A DNA stretch of 64,000 nt from Candidatus Rifleibacteriota bacterium (GCA_015232575.1 JADFZL010000008.1:219248-283247); one strand, 5' to 3'. Numbered from the stretch's first letter, positions 36,536 through 46,904 are shown. Program-made: numbers and translations. The notes: generated from the letters alone by a model not told the origin.

Positions 36536-37504
36536 TCAGGGAGCAATTCCAACCACACCGGATCTGTATTTTTCAATACGTGTCCAGCGTGGACTGCCTT
36601 TAGAAGCAAGAGGATTGAATTCACCAACTTCAAGATTGTCGATGGAATCCAGGTCTCTCATGCTATGAGCCTCTATGACCTTTCCACGGGCACCCGGAAA
36701 TACGTGGTATCCGGCATGAGCTACGCCAACGAACAATGGAAATTCCTTAAACGATTCTGGAGTTTTATCTCCAAATCCAACCAGAAGATCTTTATCGTCA
36801 ATACCAATTGTATAATACATTCCCTTTTTCATTACTGTCTGATAACGATAGGCGTGCATTCCCCAGCTCGGATGATAAATGAAATTGCCATCGGAGTCTT
36901 TTACTCCCGAATCCCATGAAACCGGCTTTCCTTTTACCAAAGTCGGGTCTTCCGAATCCCACTTAGCATTATTCTCTGGGTTGGGGTTCCAGTATAAAAT
37001 TCTCCAGCCTAATTTCTGAAGGTGAGAAAGAAGAACCATTCCAGAAACGCCGTTGGCTATTACATCGGCATCAATTCTTTTCCATAAAGCAACCAGAGCC
37101 GGTTCTTTCGTCGCTTCAAAGCCTTCGCGCAAACATTGTCTGGTCAGCCCGATACAACTGATTCCCTGCATTTCATCTACGATTCTATCTGGAGCGCCTA
37201 CTCTCCGGATTATTGCAAGCCTTTCCTCGCGGGTATCAAGCTTCGGGTTGCGATCTCCATAATATTTTGAAACTTTCCATTTATGAAAGAAATCAAGATG
37301 TGTAGCCCATGTGATCTCAAGGCATTTTTTCGCAACCTCCGAAATCTGGTCCTTATGCTTGAGATAGAGAGCTTTTTCATCATCCGAAATTGTCAGCTTC
37401 GATGAACCTGTTTGAGCATTGGCACTTAATGGAAGCCACAGAACTGTTGAAATGATAATGCCAAGCATGAACAATCTTATCATAGAAGTATTCATGACAT
37501 TCAT
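36536..37504 (-). CDS. Secreted protein, possible cysteine-peptidase-like fold
   Basis: A 322-aa protein with signal peptide (about 1-30, ending SANAQ). It contains GISCIGLTRQCLREGF around residue 115 and GVAHAGYHVFPGARGKVIEAHS around 260. A Cys at a helix start followed by a distant His recalls NlpC/P60 or papain-like enzymes, but I cannot assign the family. The start overlaps the end of the deacetylase gene by four bases (ATGA), so the two are co-translated and may act together on the cell wall. Confidence 0.6.
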   Translation of the reverse strand: MNVMNTSMIRLFMLGIIISTVLWLPLSANAQTGSSKLTISDDEKALYLKHKDQISEVAKKCLEITWATHLDFFHKWKVSKYYGDRNPKLDTREERLAIIRRVGAPDRIVDEMQGISCIGLTRQCLREGFEATKEPALVALWKRIDADVIANGVSGMVLLSHLQKLGWRILYWNPNPENNAKWDSEDPTLVKGKPVSWDSGVKDSDGNFIYHPSWGMHAYRYQTVMKKGMYYTIGIDDKDLLVGFGDKTPESFKEFPLFVGVAHAGYHVFPGARGKVIEAHSMRDLDSIDNLEVGEFNPLASKGSPRWTRIEKYRSGVVGIAP

Positions 37505-39240
37505 CTTCCGTTGAAACCGTCAAGAAGTCTTTCCGGACCGACAACTTTGTATCCGTTCGCAGAAATCCAGTTCAGAAGCCTTGGAACAACAGATCTGCTC
37601 TGAGGATGTATATCATGCATAAGGAGAATTCCTTTTCCTCTTTTCTGTATTTCGGATATAATTTTGTTGTAAAGTTCATCCGGGGATTTTATTGACCAGT
37701 CGAGGCTGTCGATTGTCCATCCAACTGGAATCAGTTTAAAATCACCGATAATTTTCTGTATATCTGATTTGGAAATGATCCCGTATGGAGGTCTGAAGAG
37801 TACAGCATCGTTTCCGGTCGCAGCTTTAATGAGGTTCTTTGTCTTGGTCAGATGATCTGAAATTGTTGCCCAGGGAATTGCAGTAAAGGGTTTCCCATCT
37901 TTTGTCGCATGATAATATCCATGTACAGCAACATTTGATCCAGCATCTGATTCCACTTTAAGAAGCGCCCTGCTAGCAGCGCCTTCGATGGTGCTTCCCA
38001 ATACGAAGAAAACGGCTTCAGCTTTGCTGTCTTTCAACAGGGAACAGATTTCTGATGTTCTGTTGGAAACACCTGAAGGTCCGTCATCAAAAGTGAGAAC
38101 AATCTCGCCTTTTTTAAGGAAGCCATCCATCTGAACTAAAAATGGAACATTACCTTTGACAATATTAATTTTATAATACCCTGAAGACTGTGAGGGAGTT
38201 CCACCATCGGAAGGGGCAGCAGCCGAAAATTCGAACTGAAACCAGCCGTCTTTTTCAGCAATAATACGATGTTTTTCCCCCTGATTTAATTTCCCAACGG
38301 CAGCAAATTCGGTTGAAGGTCCGCTGCGCACATTGAGGGAAGTCGCCTTAACGGTGAATGAATCACCTTCACGTACACAGTGCTGTCCGGAAACCCATCC
38401 TGTTCCTTTTGAATCTGCATTCTGTACAGATTCAGGAGTTGCCCCATAACCATTGAGCGATTCCATGTTCATGTTGATTGAAGGATTTGAAAACAGAGAA
38501 TTATTAATTTCATCCATCACTTCAGGTGCAGGCGCAAAATCTGGTTTAGAAATCGTATTTACGGATTGAGAAATATTCACATAATCAAAACGGAACCAAC
38601 CGTCTTTTTCTTCAAGAATTCTATATCTGGCGCCCTTTTTCAGAAGTCCTATTGCTGTTGCCTGAACTGAAGGCGCTGTTCTGACAAACTTCAAAGTCTG
38701 ATTTTCAGGCAGTGGAGAATCTTTTACTACAAAGAAATCACCCTCGCGGTCGCATTGCTGTACCCGAATCCATCCAGTTCGGGGAGTATCGGCGCAGTGA
38801 ATTGTCTGATTTTCCATTGAGGTGCCTGAGGAATATTGAGAAATCGACTTTGAAATATCAACAGGTGTTCCTTTATCTTTAAGAAGTTTTGTATTGAAAT
38901 CCACGAATCCTTTAATCATGGAAAAGCTTTTTCCTGAGCGATCCTTTTCAAGAAATCGTTTAATTGCTTCAATTGAAGTTTCTGGAGATTCGGAAATCTT
39001 TCTTCTGATCTCAGAAGAAACGTCCCGAAGGCGTGAACTGATAAAATGACCGGAAATGTATGCTTCCTGATATTCTGAAGTTGAGGAATCTGTTGCTTGA
39101 TAAGCCTTGTCAGAGAAATGTCCGAGAGTGGTGTAATATTTCTGATATTTCTCAAGATCTCCGCTCAGATCAGCAGCGAAGCAGTAAGAAACAGAAGAAA
39201 ACAAACAAACTATTACCAACATGAGTACCCAGCGTTTCAT
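37501..39240 (-). CDS. Polysaccharide deacetylase with two SH3 domains
   Basis: A 579-aa secreted protein. The start at 39240 has GGAGGA 6 bases upstream; signal peptide 1-22. Two bacterial SH3 domains follow (around TAPSVQATAIGLLKKGARY and LNVRSGPSTEFAAVGKLNQG), then a NodB deacetylase domain: TFDDGP, zinc His pair in VHGYYH, RPPYG and LMHDIH. SH3 domains usually bind peptidoglycan, so the likely substrate is peptidoglycan or an associated glycan. The second SH3 is the better conserved. Followed by the possible cysteine peptidase gene with overlap. Confidence 0.9.
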   Translation of the reverse strand: MKRWVLMLVIVCLFSSVSYCFAADLSGDLEKYQKYYTTLGHFSDKAYQATDSSTSEYQEAYISGHFISSRLRDVSSEIRRKISESPETSIEAIKRFLEKDRSGKSFSMIKGFVDFNTKLLKDKGTPVDISKSISQYSSGTSMENQTIHCADTPRTGWIRVQQCDREGDFFVVKDSPLPENQTLKFVRTAPSVQATAIGLLKKGARYRILEEKDGWFRFDYVNISQSVNTISKPDFAPAPEVMDEINNSLFSNPSINMNMESLNGYGATPESVQNADSKGTGWVSGQHCVREGDSFTVKATSLNVRSGPSTEFAAVGKLNQGEKHRIIAEKDGWFQFEFSAAAPSDGGTPSQSSGYYKINIVKGNVPFLVQMDGFLKKGEIVLTFDDGPSGVSNRTSEICSLLKDSKAEAVFFVLGSTIEGAASRALLKVESDAGSNVAVHGYYHATKDGKPFTAIPWATISDHLTKTKNLIKAATGNDAVLFRPPYGIISKSDIQKIIGDFKLIPVGWTIDSLDWSIKSPDELYNKIISEIQKRGKGILLMHDIHPQSRSVVPRLLNWISANGYKVVGPERLLDGFNGR

Positions 39241-39465
39241 AGTGTCCTCCAAAAAAAAATTCCTGAAACAGGATAACCTACGCTCTAATTATACTGATTT
39301 TTCATCAAAAAAGAAGGATTTTTTACTAAATCAACTATGTTTTTTCAACATTTACATTTTAATTCTGAACTTTTTCAAAATTGTTGTAACATTTTCAGCA
39401 TAAAAAAGGTATATAGTTTGTAGTGTTAACTAAGTTTGATAAATAATTCGGTTTGGAGGAAATTT

Positions 39466-40290
39466 ATGAATACATACAAAAATATTGTTACTGCCTTCTT
39501 TTTGCTTTCAGTGCTGCTTTGCTTGAACACACCTATTCTATCAGGCAGCCCTTTCGATGATTCAACAGTGAAAATTCTGTCAGGAAACAGCAGTTATTCA
39601 ACCAACCTTTCCCCCGAACTTACCGCTCAGTCACTCAAGAGCATGATCTCAGATGACAAAGTCTATGTACACAATTGCAGAAAATACTCGACCAGAATAC
39701 TGGAAGATCCCTTCACTAAGCTGATCCAGGGAAGCATTCCCATGGAGGAAAGGGTCGGATCAAGACGTTTTGCATGGCTCGAACAGGTTCTTGAAGACCA
39801 TGGAATCAAAATCACAAAAATTGAACACCGGAAAGACCCGACGGGAAAGTATGATAACCGTACATATACGGTAATTGGACGAGAAGGAGTCATATCTCCA
39901 ATAGCTGTTCATTACCGCGGGTCAGTTACCCAACTGCATTTTTATCCAGAGCCCAATCCGTTATCTTCAAACCAGCAGCTCATGGGAATTGTTGATGCAG
40001 AAAAAGAACTTACTCAGATTGAAGAAAAAATTCTGAAATTTCAGTTAAAGCGTGATGAAAACCTTGTCTGGTTTGAAAAAGCCAACAACTGGCAAGTGCT
40101 TCAGGAAGCTAAATACATGCATGAAATGAGAAATTGTGACAGAGCTATATCAAAATTAAAGCCGTCTTTGATTAAGGCCATCGAAAATATTAACGCTCAC
40201 TTGATCAGTGCCGCAAAAAGTGCTGAAAAAGAAAATAATCAAGAACTTGCCCAGGTTTTATATTCTATGCTGAGAAGCAAACCCAATTGA
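39466..40290 (+). CDS. Secreted hypothetical protein
   Basis: A 274-aa protein with a strong TTTGGAGGA site and signal peptide (1-26). The first half of the mature protein is mixed alpha/beta; the last 110 residues are helical and charged, probably a coiled coil (EKELTQIEEKILKFQLKRDE). No family recognised. Separately transcribed on the + strand, divergent from the deacetylase gene. Confidence 0.75.
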   Translation: MNTYKNIVTAFFLLSVLLCLNTPILSGSPFDDSTVKILSGNSSYSTNLSPELTAQSLKSMISDDKVYVHNCRKYSTRILEDPFTKLIQGSIPMEERVGSRRFAWLEQVLEDHGIKITKIEHRKDPTGKYDNRTYTVIGREGVISPIAVHYRGSVTQLHFYPEPNPLSSNQQLMGIVDAEKELTQIEEKILKFQLKRDENLVWFEKANNWQVLQEAKYMHEMRNCDRAISKLKPSLIKAIENINAHLISAAKSAEKENNQELAQVLYSMLRSKPN

Positions 40291-40558
40291 AACATCTCTT
40301 CTTTGTAATGGATGTTAGGTAATTTTTTCAATCAGAACTGGAAAAATCTTTCTCCCTGCTTTTCTGCGAGAGAGATTTTCTTTTTTCTGCTGGAATTTGA
40401 ATGAAATTGAAGAGACTTTTTTCGCTTTATTCATCAGAATAAATATATACTTCGGGTACTTGCGGGTTATTAAAAAAATCATTAAACTTAGTTTATTGCT
40501 TTAACTTGCTTCAACATAAGAACAATAAGTCTTAAAATAGAAAACAAGGAGGCCTCCC

Positions 40559-41917
40559 ATGAATCGAGTATGTTTTTCTGTTTTACTGGCCTGTATTTTT
40601 CTGTCTGCAACTTTTTCGCCGGCTTTTTCAGCCGAAATGAAAGAATGGACACTTGCTGTTTATCTCAATGCAGATAACAATCTCGACCCGTTCGGCGTGG
40701 AAGATCAAGAAGAAATGTCTAAAATCGGATCAAGCGACTGGCTCAACATTGTAAGTCTTATCGATAGAGAAAAAGGTCCTGCATCATATAATTACATTGA
40801 AAAAGGCAAAATCAGCAAAATTGAAGGAATGCCTGAAACTGAGCTCGACATGGGCGATTACAAATTACTCGTTAATTTCATGTCCTGGGTAACAAAAAAT
40901 TATCCTGCAAAGAAATATGCACTTGTCATCTGGAATCACGGCAGCGGTTGGAAAAAAGCTGGCAAATCAGCAACACGCGGAATATCTTATGACGATTCTT
41001 CAAATCGTGGTATTACTACAAATGAATTGAGCACAGCTCTTGGTGAAATACGTACAAACCTTGGAAAGAATCTTGACATCCTGACCATGGATGCATGCCT
41101 TATGCAGATGGCAGAAGTTGCATATATCTGCCAGGACAAAGTTGATTACATCATTGCCTCAGAGGACGTTGAACCGGGCAAAGGAGCTCCTTATGATGAC
41201 ATCCTTGTTAAACTGTCAGCAGATTCAACTCCGGAAAACTTTGCCAAAACATGGGTAGCAGCTTTTGCCGCATCATATAACAACGGAAGTCAGGGTTATG
41301 AAAGCTGCACTCAATCATGTGTGAAGGTTTCAGCGCTGCCTCAGCTTTTCGATGCAATGAATGGATTCTCAAAATCAGCTATTTCTGGAAAATTCAATGT
41401 CGAATTCACAAAAGCACTGAAGAAGGTAAAAAAGTTCGAGGACAGAGACAATATTGACCTTCTTCACTTCTTAAAACTACTTTCTTCATCTATCAAGGAT
41501 GAAAGCGTCGTAACTTCCTGTGAAAAACTTACAACAGCATACCAGGAAGCAGTTATCGCTTTCAGCAATATTGATGATCAGAATGAAAATGCTTTCGGAC
41601 TTGCGGTTTACTTTCCTCTCTCAAGTCATGCTTTCGATAATGAATATGAAAAACTGGACTTTTCAAGCTCAGTAAAATGGGGCGAGATGGTACAGGACTT
41701 CTACAGAAAGAACGCTGCTGACAAAGCAGTACATAATGCCGGAAGAGGAAGACTTGACGATCTGCGCAGATTCGTAAGCAGCGCAACCTCTCGGGAGAAA
41801 GATATTAACAGACATGTTGCCCAGCAGTTAAATTTCAAATTCTTTTCTGAAAAAGCTTCTTCAAGCGAATCTTCAGATGAATTGAAGAAACTTGTCAGCG
41901 AATTACTTGCAAAATAG
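40559..41917 (+). CDS. Clostripain-family (C11) cysteine peptidase
   Basis: A 452-aa secreted peptidase with signal peptide (1-25) and an AAGGAGG site. The opening TLAVYLNADNNLDPFG, catalytic His127 in YALVIWNHGSGW and catalytic Cys180 in LTMDACLMQMAEVAY fit family C11, which cleaves after Arg or Lys. The last 100 residues are a helical extension. The 268 bases upstream are AT-rich and gene-free. Confidence 0.92.
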   Translation: MNRVCFSVLLACIFLSATFSPAFSAEMKEWTLAVYLNADNNLDPFGVEDQEEMSKIGSSDWLNIVSLIDREKGPASYNYIEKGKISKIEGMPETELDMGDYKLLVNFMSWVTKNYPAKKYALVIWNHGSGWKKAGKSATRGISYDDSSNRGITTNELSTALGEIRTNLGKNLDILTMDACLMQMAEVAYICQDKVDYIIASEDVEPGKGAPYDDILVKLSADSTPENFAKTWVAAFAASYNNGSQGYESCTQSCVKVSALPQLFDAMNGFSKSAISGKFNVEFTKALKKVKKFEDRDNIDLLHFLKLLSSSIKDESVVTSCEKLTTAYQEAVIAFSNIDDQNENAFGLAVYFPLSSHAFDNEYEKLDFSSSVKWGEMVQDFYRKNAADKAVHNAGRGRLDDLRRFVSSATSREKDINRHVAQQLNFKFFSEKASSSESSDELKKLVSELLAK

Positions 41918-42070
41918 CAGAAGAATTGAGAAGAAATAAAGATGTTGAAATTATTAATAAAAATAGATTGACTATTTCAATAACCTTTGATATGATCATT
42001 ATAGCTTGATATTTGGAATTACTTTATAGTACTTTCTGATTTTCAGGTCAGGTCTCACTGAGTGCAGTGT

Positions 42071-42104
42071 CGGGGGTTAATCGCGTCGTCCCGGCGATTC
42101 CCCG
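42071..42104 (+). ncRNA. Possible structured leader upstream of the zinc-ribbon gene
   Basis: A GC-rich block in AT-rich surroundings forms CGGGG-GTT-AATCGC against GCGATTCCCCG with a 3-base bulge and a 9-base loop. Further GC-rich sequence follows to about 42150. Could be a leader element or an independent small RNA; not recognised. Confidence 0.3.
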
Positions 42105-42183
42105 GAGTTGTAGCGGGAAATTCGGTATCGCCCTTGGTTATGAGAGGGTATTTTATCAAAACTTAGAATGAGGTTATATCCAA

Positions 42184-42462
42184 ATGGAAGACAAAATCAT
42201 TACCTGTAAGACTTGTGGAAAAACGTTTCCTTTCACCGTTGCGGAACAACAGTTCTACCAGGAAAAAGGCTTCGAACATGAACCGGCAAGATGCAAAGCC
42301 TGCCGTTCTCAGAGGAAACCACCCCGCAAGGCATCCAATGGGCGACAAATGCATAATGTAACATGCGTTGCATGTGGTCAGGAAACACAGGTTCCCTTCA
42401 GACCAACCGGCGAAAAGCCAGTATACTGCAGAGACTGCTTCAACAAGAATAAAGAAGGCTAA
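42184..42462 (+). CDS. Zinc-ribbon domain protein
   Basis: A 92-aa protein with two four-Cys zinc sites: CKTCGKTFPFTVAEQQFYQE with CKACR, and CVACGQETQVPFRP with CRDC. The first is the zf-trcl type ribbon; the second matches the CxxC-x-CxxC ribbons common in uncharacterised bacterial proteins. Probably binds nucleic acid or a ribosomal component. Followed by a strong terminator. Confidence 0.85.
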   Translation: MEDKIITCKTCGKTFPFTVAEQQFYQEKGFEHEPARCKACRSQRKPPRKASNGRQMHNVTCVACGQETQVPFRPTGEKPVYCRDCFNKNKEG

Positions 42463-42480
42463 TAGCCATTTTTTATAGAA

Positions 42481-42511
42481 GCGGAAGGTGTTCAACACCT
42501 TCCGCTTTTTT
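42481..42511 (+). terminator. Rho-independent terminator of the zinc-ribbon gene
   Basis: GCGGAAGGTGT, loop TCA, ACACCTTCCGC, then six T. Confidence 0.92.
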
Positions 42512-42709
42512 CATGCTCGAATGTCTCTAACAATTAATTCGCTTGTTCAGTTCATCCTTGAGTGGAAATGCCCTGATTCATTGTCATCTCGACAGAAGGG
42601 ATATAACTCACCGGAGAGAAAAGTAATTCCTATACTATTAAATTCCTGAGTCGTTGTGTTATATTTATTGTGTTCTTCGCTCAGTATTATTTAAACAAGG
42701 GTAACAAGC

Positions 42710-45499
42710 ATGGCGACTAATTACAGACGTGGTATGATTCTGATAACTGTCGGAATTATTTTGTCTATTCTTGCCATATTTATTTTTTCATACAACTATT
42801 TATCACGTCGTCAATATGATCGAATGCATTTTGAGGAGATATCCCAGATTACTTCCGGTCTGGCGTTAAACGGCGCACGCCTCCTGAGCAGATCTTTACA
42901 ATCTTTGAGTTCCCAAAAACCCTCTGTATCAAATTCAACCAAAGAACAATTCAAATCGATTGCTCCGTTTATTTTTGCGCAGACACCATATACCACAAAA
43001 GTTATTGCATCTGGAGCTCCAAACATAAATGGGACTTTTCTTCAGAGAGTTGCCGCACAGTATCAGAATATATTAAATTCCTATCAGTTTCAATTCACAG
43101 ACAAACTTTCAAGACTTACTTCCATTTCCGGCAACAATCCGGTATGTGAATTGATGGGGCTTGAATTTTCCAAACCGCAGCCTCTTGTAAATCCTTTCAT
43201 AGCAAGCCTGAAGCAATATCAAACGGTTCTAAACCAGCTTTACGATGATTACCTGACTGCGGCAGATTCAACAACTCTTAAAAATTATTCATTCATGGGC
43301 GGCTGGGATTCCGTTGAAAAATGGGGTGAAGTCAAACTTACATGCCGTGTATATTTTCGCGGAGTTGTACGTACTGCAATAATCAAAAGGCAATATAAAG
43401 TTGTAAGCATGATTCCCGGCCCTTATGCGCGCTTTTCTGTTTTCGCACCTTATACGCCGCATCCAGAGTCATTCAACGAAGTAACCAATGTTTTTGACGG
43501 AACCTATGACACCTGGACAACTCCCGCAAAACCAAATGGTCTGCCAAAAACCCTTGTCGTAATAAACGGAACTGACACATTTTCAACAGAAGCAGCGCCT
43601 CCTGTTGGACCTCAGAATGACACAAACAATGTTCTTGCCAGAAACGGATGGATATTTCTCGGTCCTCCTGGAAATGCCGGCACTGATCCATCGTGCAGAA
43701 CAGATGTAACCCGCAACGCTCCGGTAATCCTTAAAATACCAGCAGGATATGCCCCTGCTGCAACTGTCGGAGTAGTTAAAAATCCATTCGACACCTATCC
43801 GCAAACTATTCAGGAAGGTGTCGGAGGGCACATCTATCTCAGCTGGCCAAAAGTAGGTAAAACCGGAAAACTTGTAGCTACTCCAAGAATTGTAACAAAT
43901 GCAAACAAATTCAACCTCAACGCGTCAAAGGGAGACGAACTGCAATCACTCCTATGCGGAGTTTTCACAAAAGAATCGTCATTCGGAGGACCAACAGATA
44001 AAGGTGCCGAAAGCAGAAAACTCTGGCACAAACCAGATCCGTCGAATCCCGGAAATTCTCTTTACGTAGAACGGCCAGACTGCATGTCGTCATGGCTGAT
44101 GCCTTACGGCTCAAGACATTACGTCTCAAGGACACTGATGGTCGGCTTCGTACTTGCTGACTTCATGGAATATCACCAACTAATCTGGGATGGAAGAGTA
44201 ACACCTAAAGCTGACAACTGGGGAATCATACGCAGGTATGTAATGTCTCCATTCGATTTGTACCGCCCATTTTCTTCTATTCCCGTAAATCCTCACGTGG
44301 ATTGCTTTATTTGGAAACCAAAAACATCGACTGCTCTTCCCGAACAATATTTCGATTTTCTCAAAGCCGACACAACAGATATTCCGCCAGATTCAACCGG
44401 CGCTCTTTCATTTGAAGCCGTCAGCCCGAGATATGGACATTATCCAACCCAATCTTTTATGGGAGTGCCTTTTCACGCAATATTTGATCTTATGGCATAT
44501 TCAACAACTGCACCTGATTTAAGCAAGTGGCAAAGCCTTGATGTGAAAGGAATTGGAAAAGTCAGCGACAGGCGTGTTGTTCCCGGAATTAACAATCTTA
44601 ATCTGAACAGCGGAGACGATCCATCGCCACCACCATGTCCATCCTGGCGTCTCATTCAACCTCCATCACCATTTCAAATCTGGCACCACAATGCCGGAGC
44701 AGGTTCATCTGTCGGAACACTCAACTACAAGGTTTTTTACTATGGCAATCTCCTGGAATGTCATTTTCAGAAAACTTCCTCAGGAAAACCGGGAAATTTT
44801 GTTAAATGGGGTCTGCTTCCAAGAGTTACAAAGATAATTGATCTGAGCGATTCACGACTTTCAACAGCAGCAAAAGAAGCAAAATTTATTATTGACTCAG
44901 GAGTTTTGAGTGATAACGGAAGCTTTTACACATTCAAAAAACCCGGAGTTTTCTTTATAAAGAGACCATCTTCGAGAACAGGTGATATCAAATTTGACAA
45001 ACCGATTAAACTTGAGAGTTCGGGAATATTAATTCTGGAAAACGGAAACCTGATGCTGAAAGGTGTAGAAGTTGAAAGCCCATATATTGACGCAGATGAT
45101 GGAACTTCGAAACTTCTTTTCTCTGCAATTGCACTCGACGGATACATCAGAATTTCACCGCGAACTCCCTATGATCCAAAACCTGTTCATGCATATCTGG
45201 CAGCCTTGAATCCGGCAATTACAGCAAATGGAAACCCGGCATCAGTAATAAGTGATACTTCAGTCAAAAATATTCCGGCAAATCAGATTTACATAAGCGG
45301 CGGAATGGCGGCCTTCACGATAGCAAGTCCTGCGAAGATCAGTAAAAATTTTCCGACGTTTTTCAATAGTTTTTATGGCGGCGGAATAATCAGATATAAC
45401 CCCCGGTTTAACCCATATAATGCTCCAGACCCCGAAAGATACCAGTTTTGCCTTGACGATATCGACCTTGGAATTGAAATTACAGGAGCAAATGATTGA
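42710..45499 (+). CDS. Large PilX/GspK-like pilus-associated protein
   Basis: A 929-aa protein with one N-terminal membrane segment (about 9-28) after RRG, in the manner of PilX-type minor pilins (RGMILITVGIILSIL), but the usual Glu5 is absent. The long remainder is beta-rich with many Pro, Asn and Gly and a run of repeat-like strands near the end. It overlaps by four bases the first of two clear pseudopilins, so it probably belongs to the same pilus or secretion apparatus, perhaps as a tip adhesin. That is inference from position and topology. Confidence 0.6.
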   Translation: MATNYRRGMILITVGIILSILAIFIFSYNYLSRRQYDRMHFEEISQITSGLALNGARLLSRSLQSLSSQKPSVSNSTKEQFKSIAPFIFAQTPYTTKVIASGAPNINGTFLQRVAAQYQNILNSYQFQFTDKLSRLTSISGNNPVCELMGLEFSKPQPLVNPFIASLKQYQTVLNQLYDDYLTAADSTTLKNYSFMGGWDSVEKWGEVKLTCRVYFRGVVRTAIIKRQYKVVSMIPGPYARFSVFAPYTPHPESFNEVTNVFDGTYDTWTTPAKPNGLPKTLVVINGTDTFSTEAAPPVGPQNDTNNVLARNGWIFLGPPGNAGTDPSCRTDVTRNAPVILKIPAGYAPAATVGVVKNPFDTYPQTIQEGVGGHIYLSWPKVGKTGKLVATPRIVTNANKFNLNASKGDELQSLLCGVFTKESSFGGPTDKGAESRKLWHKPDPSNPGNSLYVERPDCMSSWLMPYGSRHYVSRTLMVGFVLADFMEYHQLIWDGRVTPKADNWGIIRRYVMSPFDLYRPFSSIPVNPHVDCFIWKPKTSTALPEQYFDFLKADTTDIPPDSTGALSFEAVSPRYGHYPTQSFMGVPFHAIFDLMAYSTTAPDLSKWQSLDVKGIGKVSDRRVVPGINNLNLNSGDDPSPPPCPSWRLIQPPSPFQIWHHNAGAGSSVGTLNYKVFYYGNLLECHFQKTSSGKPGNFVKWGLLPRVTKIIDLSDSRLSTAAKEAKFIIDSGVLSDNGSFYTFKKPGVFFIKRPSSRTGDIKFDKPIKLESSGILILENGNLMLKGVEVESPYIDADDGTSKLLFSAIALDGYIRISPRTPYDPKPVHAYLAALNPAITANGNPASVISDTSVKNIPANQIYISGGMAAFTIASPAKISKNFPTFFNSFYGGGIIRYNPRFNPYNAPDPERYQFCLDDIDLGIEITGAND

Positions 45500-46020
45500 A
45501 AACCAAAACTTTCGGCATGTCTCTTGTTGAAATTGTAATTGCCCTCTTTATTGCCGGAATAGCGATTGCCCCGGTGGTAAATCTTCTTACAGCAACAAAT
45601 AAAGAGACTTCTACCTCCATTTATCAGGTTATGGCAGCTTATTATTCGAACGAAATAATCGAACAGATTACACAGTTGAATCTTTCTCCTGGATTCAAGC
45701 GGATATGTGAAACTACCGGCAAAGAAGTTCCCGAATTGTTACAAAGCCTGAATATTGACCTGGGCGATACAACAATAGTTGAACCCAGAAAGATTTCGCT
45801 GCTCGGGCTGAATCTATTTTTCCTTGTTTCGCCTCTTTCAGAGGGTTTTGCATCCAGAAAGATTGAAGTTGAGGAAGTAACAGGAGCAAGCGGAAATATT
45901 CCGGGAAAGTTTTATAAGCTGACAATAAAGGTCGGATGGAATTTTCCGGGTGAAGTTGCGATTTCTGGCATTCCAAAGCACACTCATGAATCAGTCTTTT
46001 TTCTTAACAGAGATTTGTGA
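45496..46020 (+). CDS. Type IV pseudopilin (PilV/GspI-like)
   Basis: A 174-aa prepilin. The processing site is G in KTKTFG-MSLVEIVIALFIAG, with Glu at mature position 5, followed by the hydrophobic helix. After cleavage and methylation it would join a pilus-like fibre. ATG overlaps the previous gene by four bases. Confidence 0.88.
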   Translation: MKTKTFGMSLVEIVIALFIAGIAIAPVVNLLTATNKETSTSIYQVMAAYYSNEIIEQITQLNLSPGFKRICETTGKEVPELLQSLNIDLGDTTIVEPRKISLLGLNLFFLVSPLSEGFASRKIEVEEVTGASGNIPGKFYKLTIKVGWNFPGEVAISGIPKHTHESVFFLNRDL

Positions 46021-46694
46021 TGAACATCAACCAATCAATCATGCAGAATAGGCCTAAATTCATGGGCATTAGAGCAACAGGTGGATTTTCTCTTATTGAA
46101 ATTGTTGTCGTTTCACTCGTCGTTTCTCTCATTCTCATGCTCATGCAGAATATTTTTTCATCCGGGATAAAACAATCAGTAAAGGGAACAGGGCTTCTTA
46201 TGACCATCAAAGAAGCAAGTGATCTGTTTGGTGCCGTTAAAAAAGATCTGCTTGCCTCGCTTGATGTCACTGTTAAAGATTCATCCGGAAATTCGATTCT
46301 TCGCATGATCAGTGCGGCAGACACTTTTCCGGATGCGTCTTCGATCACTTTCGGCTCTGAAATAGTATTCAAACTTTCTGAAACATCAACAGCAACATTT
46401 AAAATGCTCGCACTTCCAAACAGCAAGTATTGTGTGACACGTGTTTTTCAAAAAAAGAACCAGCCTGACAAAATTTCGAAGTTTGCAGTTCCGAAAATGA
46501 AAACATTCAGATCACTCATGCTTCTTCAGGAACAGATGCTGGCTGATTCTCCTTTTTTATCAAGACATCTTTTTGTAGAAATTGTATTACAGGATGACGA
46601 TCCCAGGTCTTCGAACAAGCCGATCAGACTTGCATTCTTCCTGTCTCCGTTGAATCTGGGTTTGTCGAACTGGAATTTCAGTTTCAGCAAATAA
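46020..46694 (+). CDS. Type IV pseudopilin (PilW/GspJ-like)
   Basis: A 224-aa prepilin with site RATGG-FSLIEIVVVSLVV, Glu at +5. Longer globular part than its neighbour, as in GspJ/PilW. The start ATG overlaps the previous stop (TGATG). The prepilin peptidase is not in the window. An ATPase candidate is the PilB-like fusion at 24550. Confidence 0.85.
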   Translation: MNINQSIMQNRPKFMGIRATGGFSLIEIVVVSLVVSLILMLMQNIFSSGIKQSVKGTGLLMTIKEASDLFGAVKKDLLASLDVTVKDSSGNSILRMISAADTFPDASSITFGSEIVFKLSETSTATFKMLALPNSKYCVTRVFQKKNQPDKISKFAVPKMKTFRSLMLLQEQMLADSPFLSRHLFVEIVLQDDDPRSSNKPIRLAFFLSPLNLGLSNWNFSFSK

Positions 46695-46904
46695 TTCAAC
46701 TATTTTCAAGATAAAAGATAAAAGCTGTCCGCAGATTTCACAGATTACGCAGATTAAGGAATTCATATTTTTATTTTCGGAAACATGCATAACTAAAAAT
46801 GAAAATTCCTATGCTATTAAAATAAAAAAAAAATATGAAACTGTTTATGATGTTCAAGGCATAGTATAATTGAAGAGTAAAAAATTAACCATGGAGGTCA
46901 TGTT
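46695..46904 (+). other. Intergenic: CGCAGATT-type repeat and promoter-like boxes
   Basis: CCGCAGATTTCACAGATTAC followed by GCAGATTAA near 46733-46760 is a relative of the CACGGA repeats. TGTTTA (46842) and TATAAT (46865) are 17 bases apart, a probable promoter for the dockerin gene. Confidence 0.45.
46842..46870 (+). promoter_or_regulatory. Putative promoter of the dockerin-repeat gene
   Basis: TGTTTA, 17 bases, TATAAT; about 35 bases before the start, which has a GGAGG site. Confidence 0.5.
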
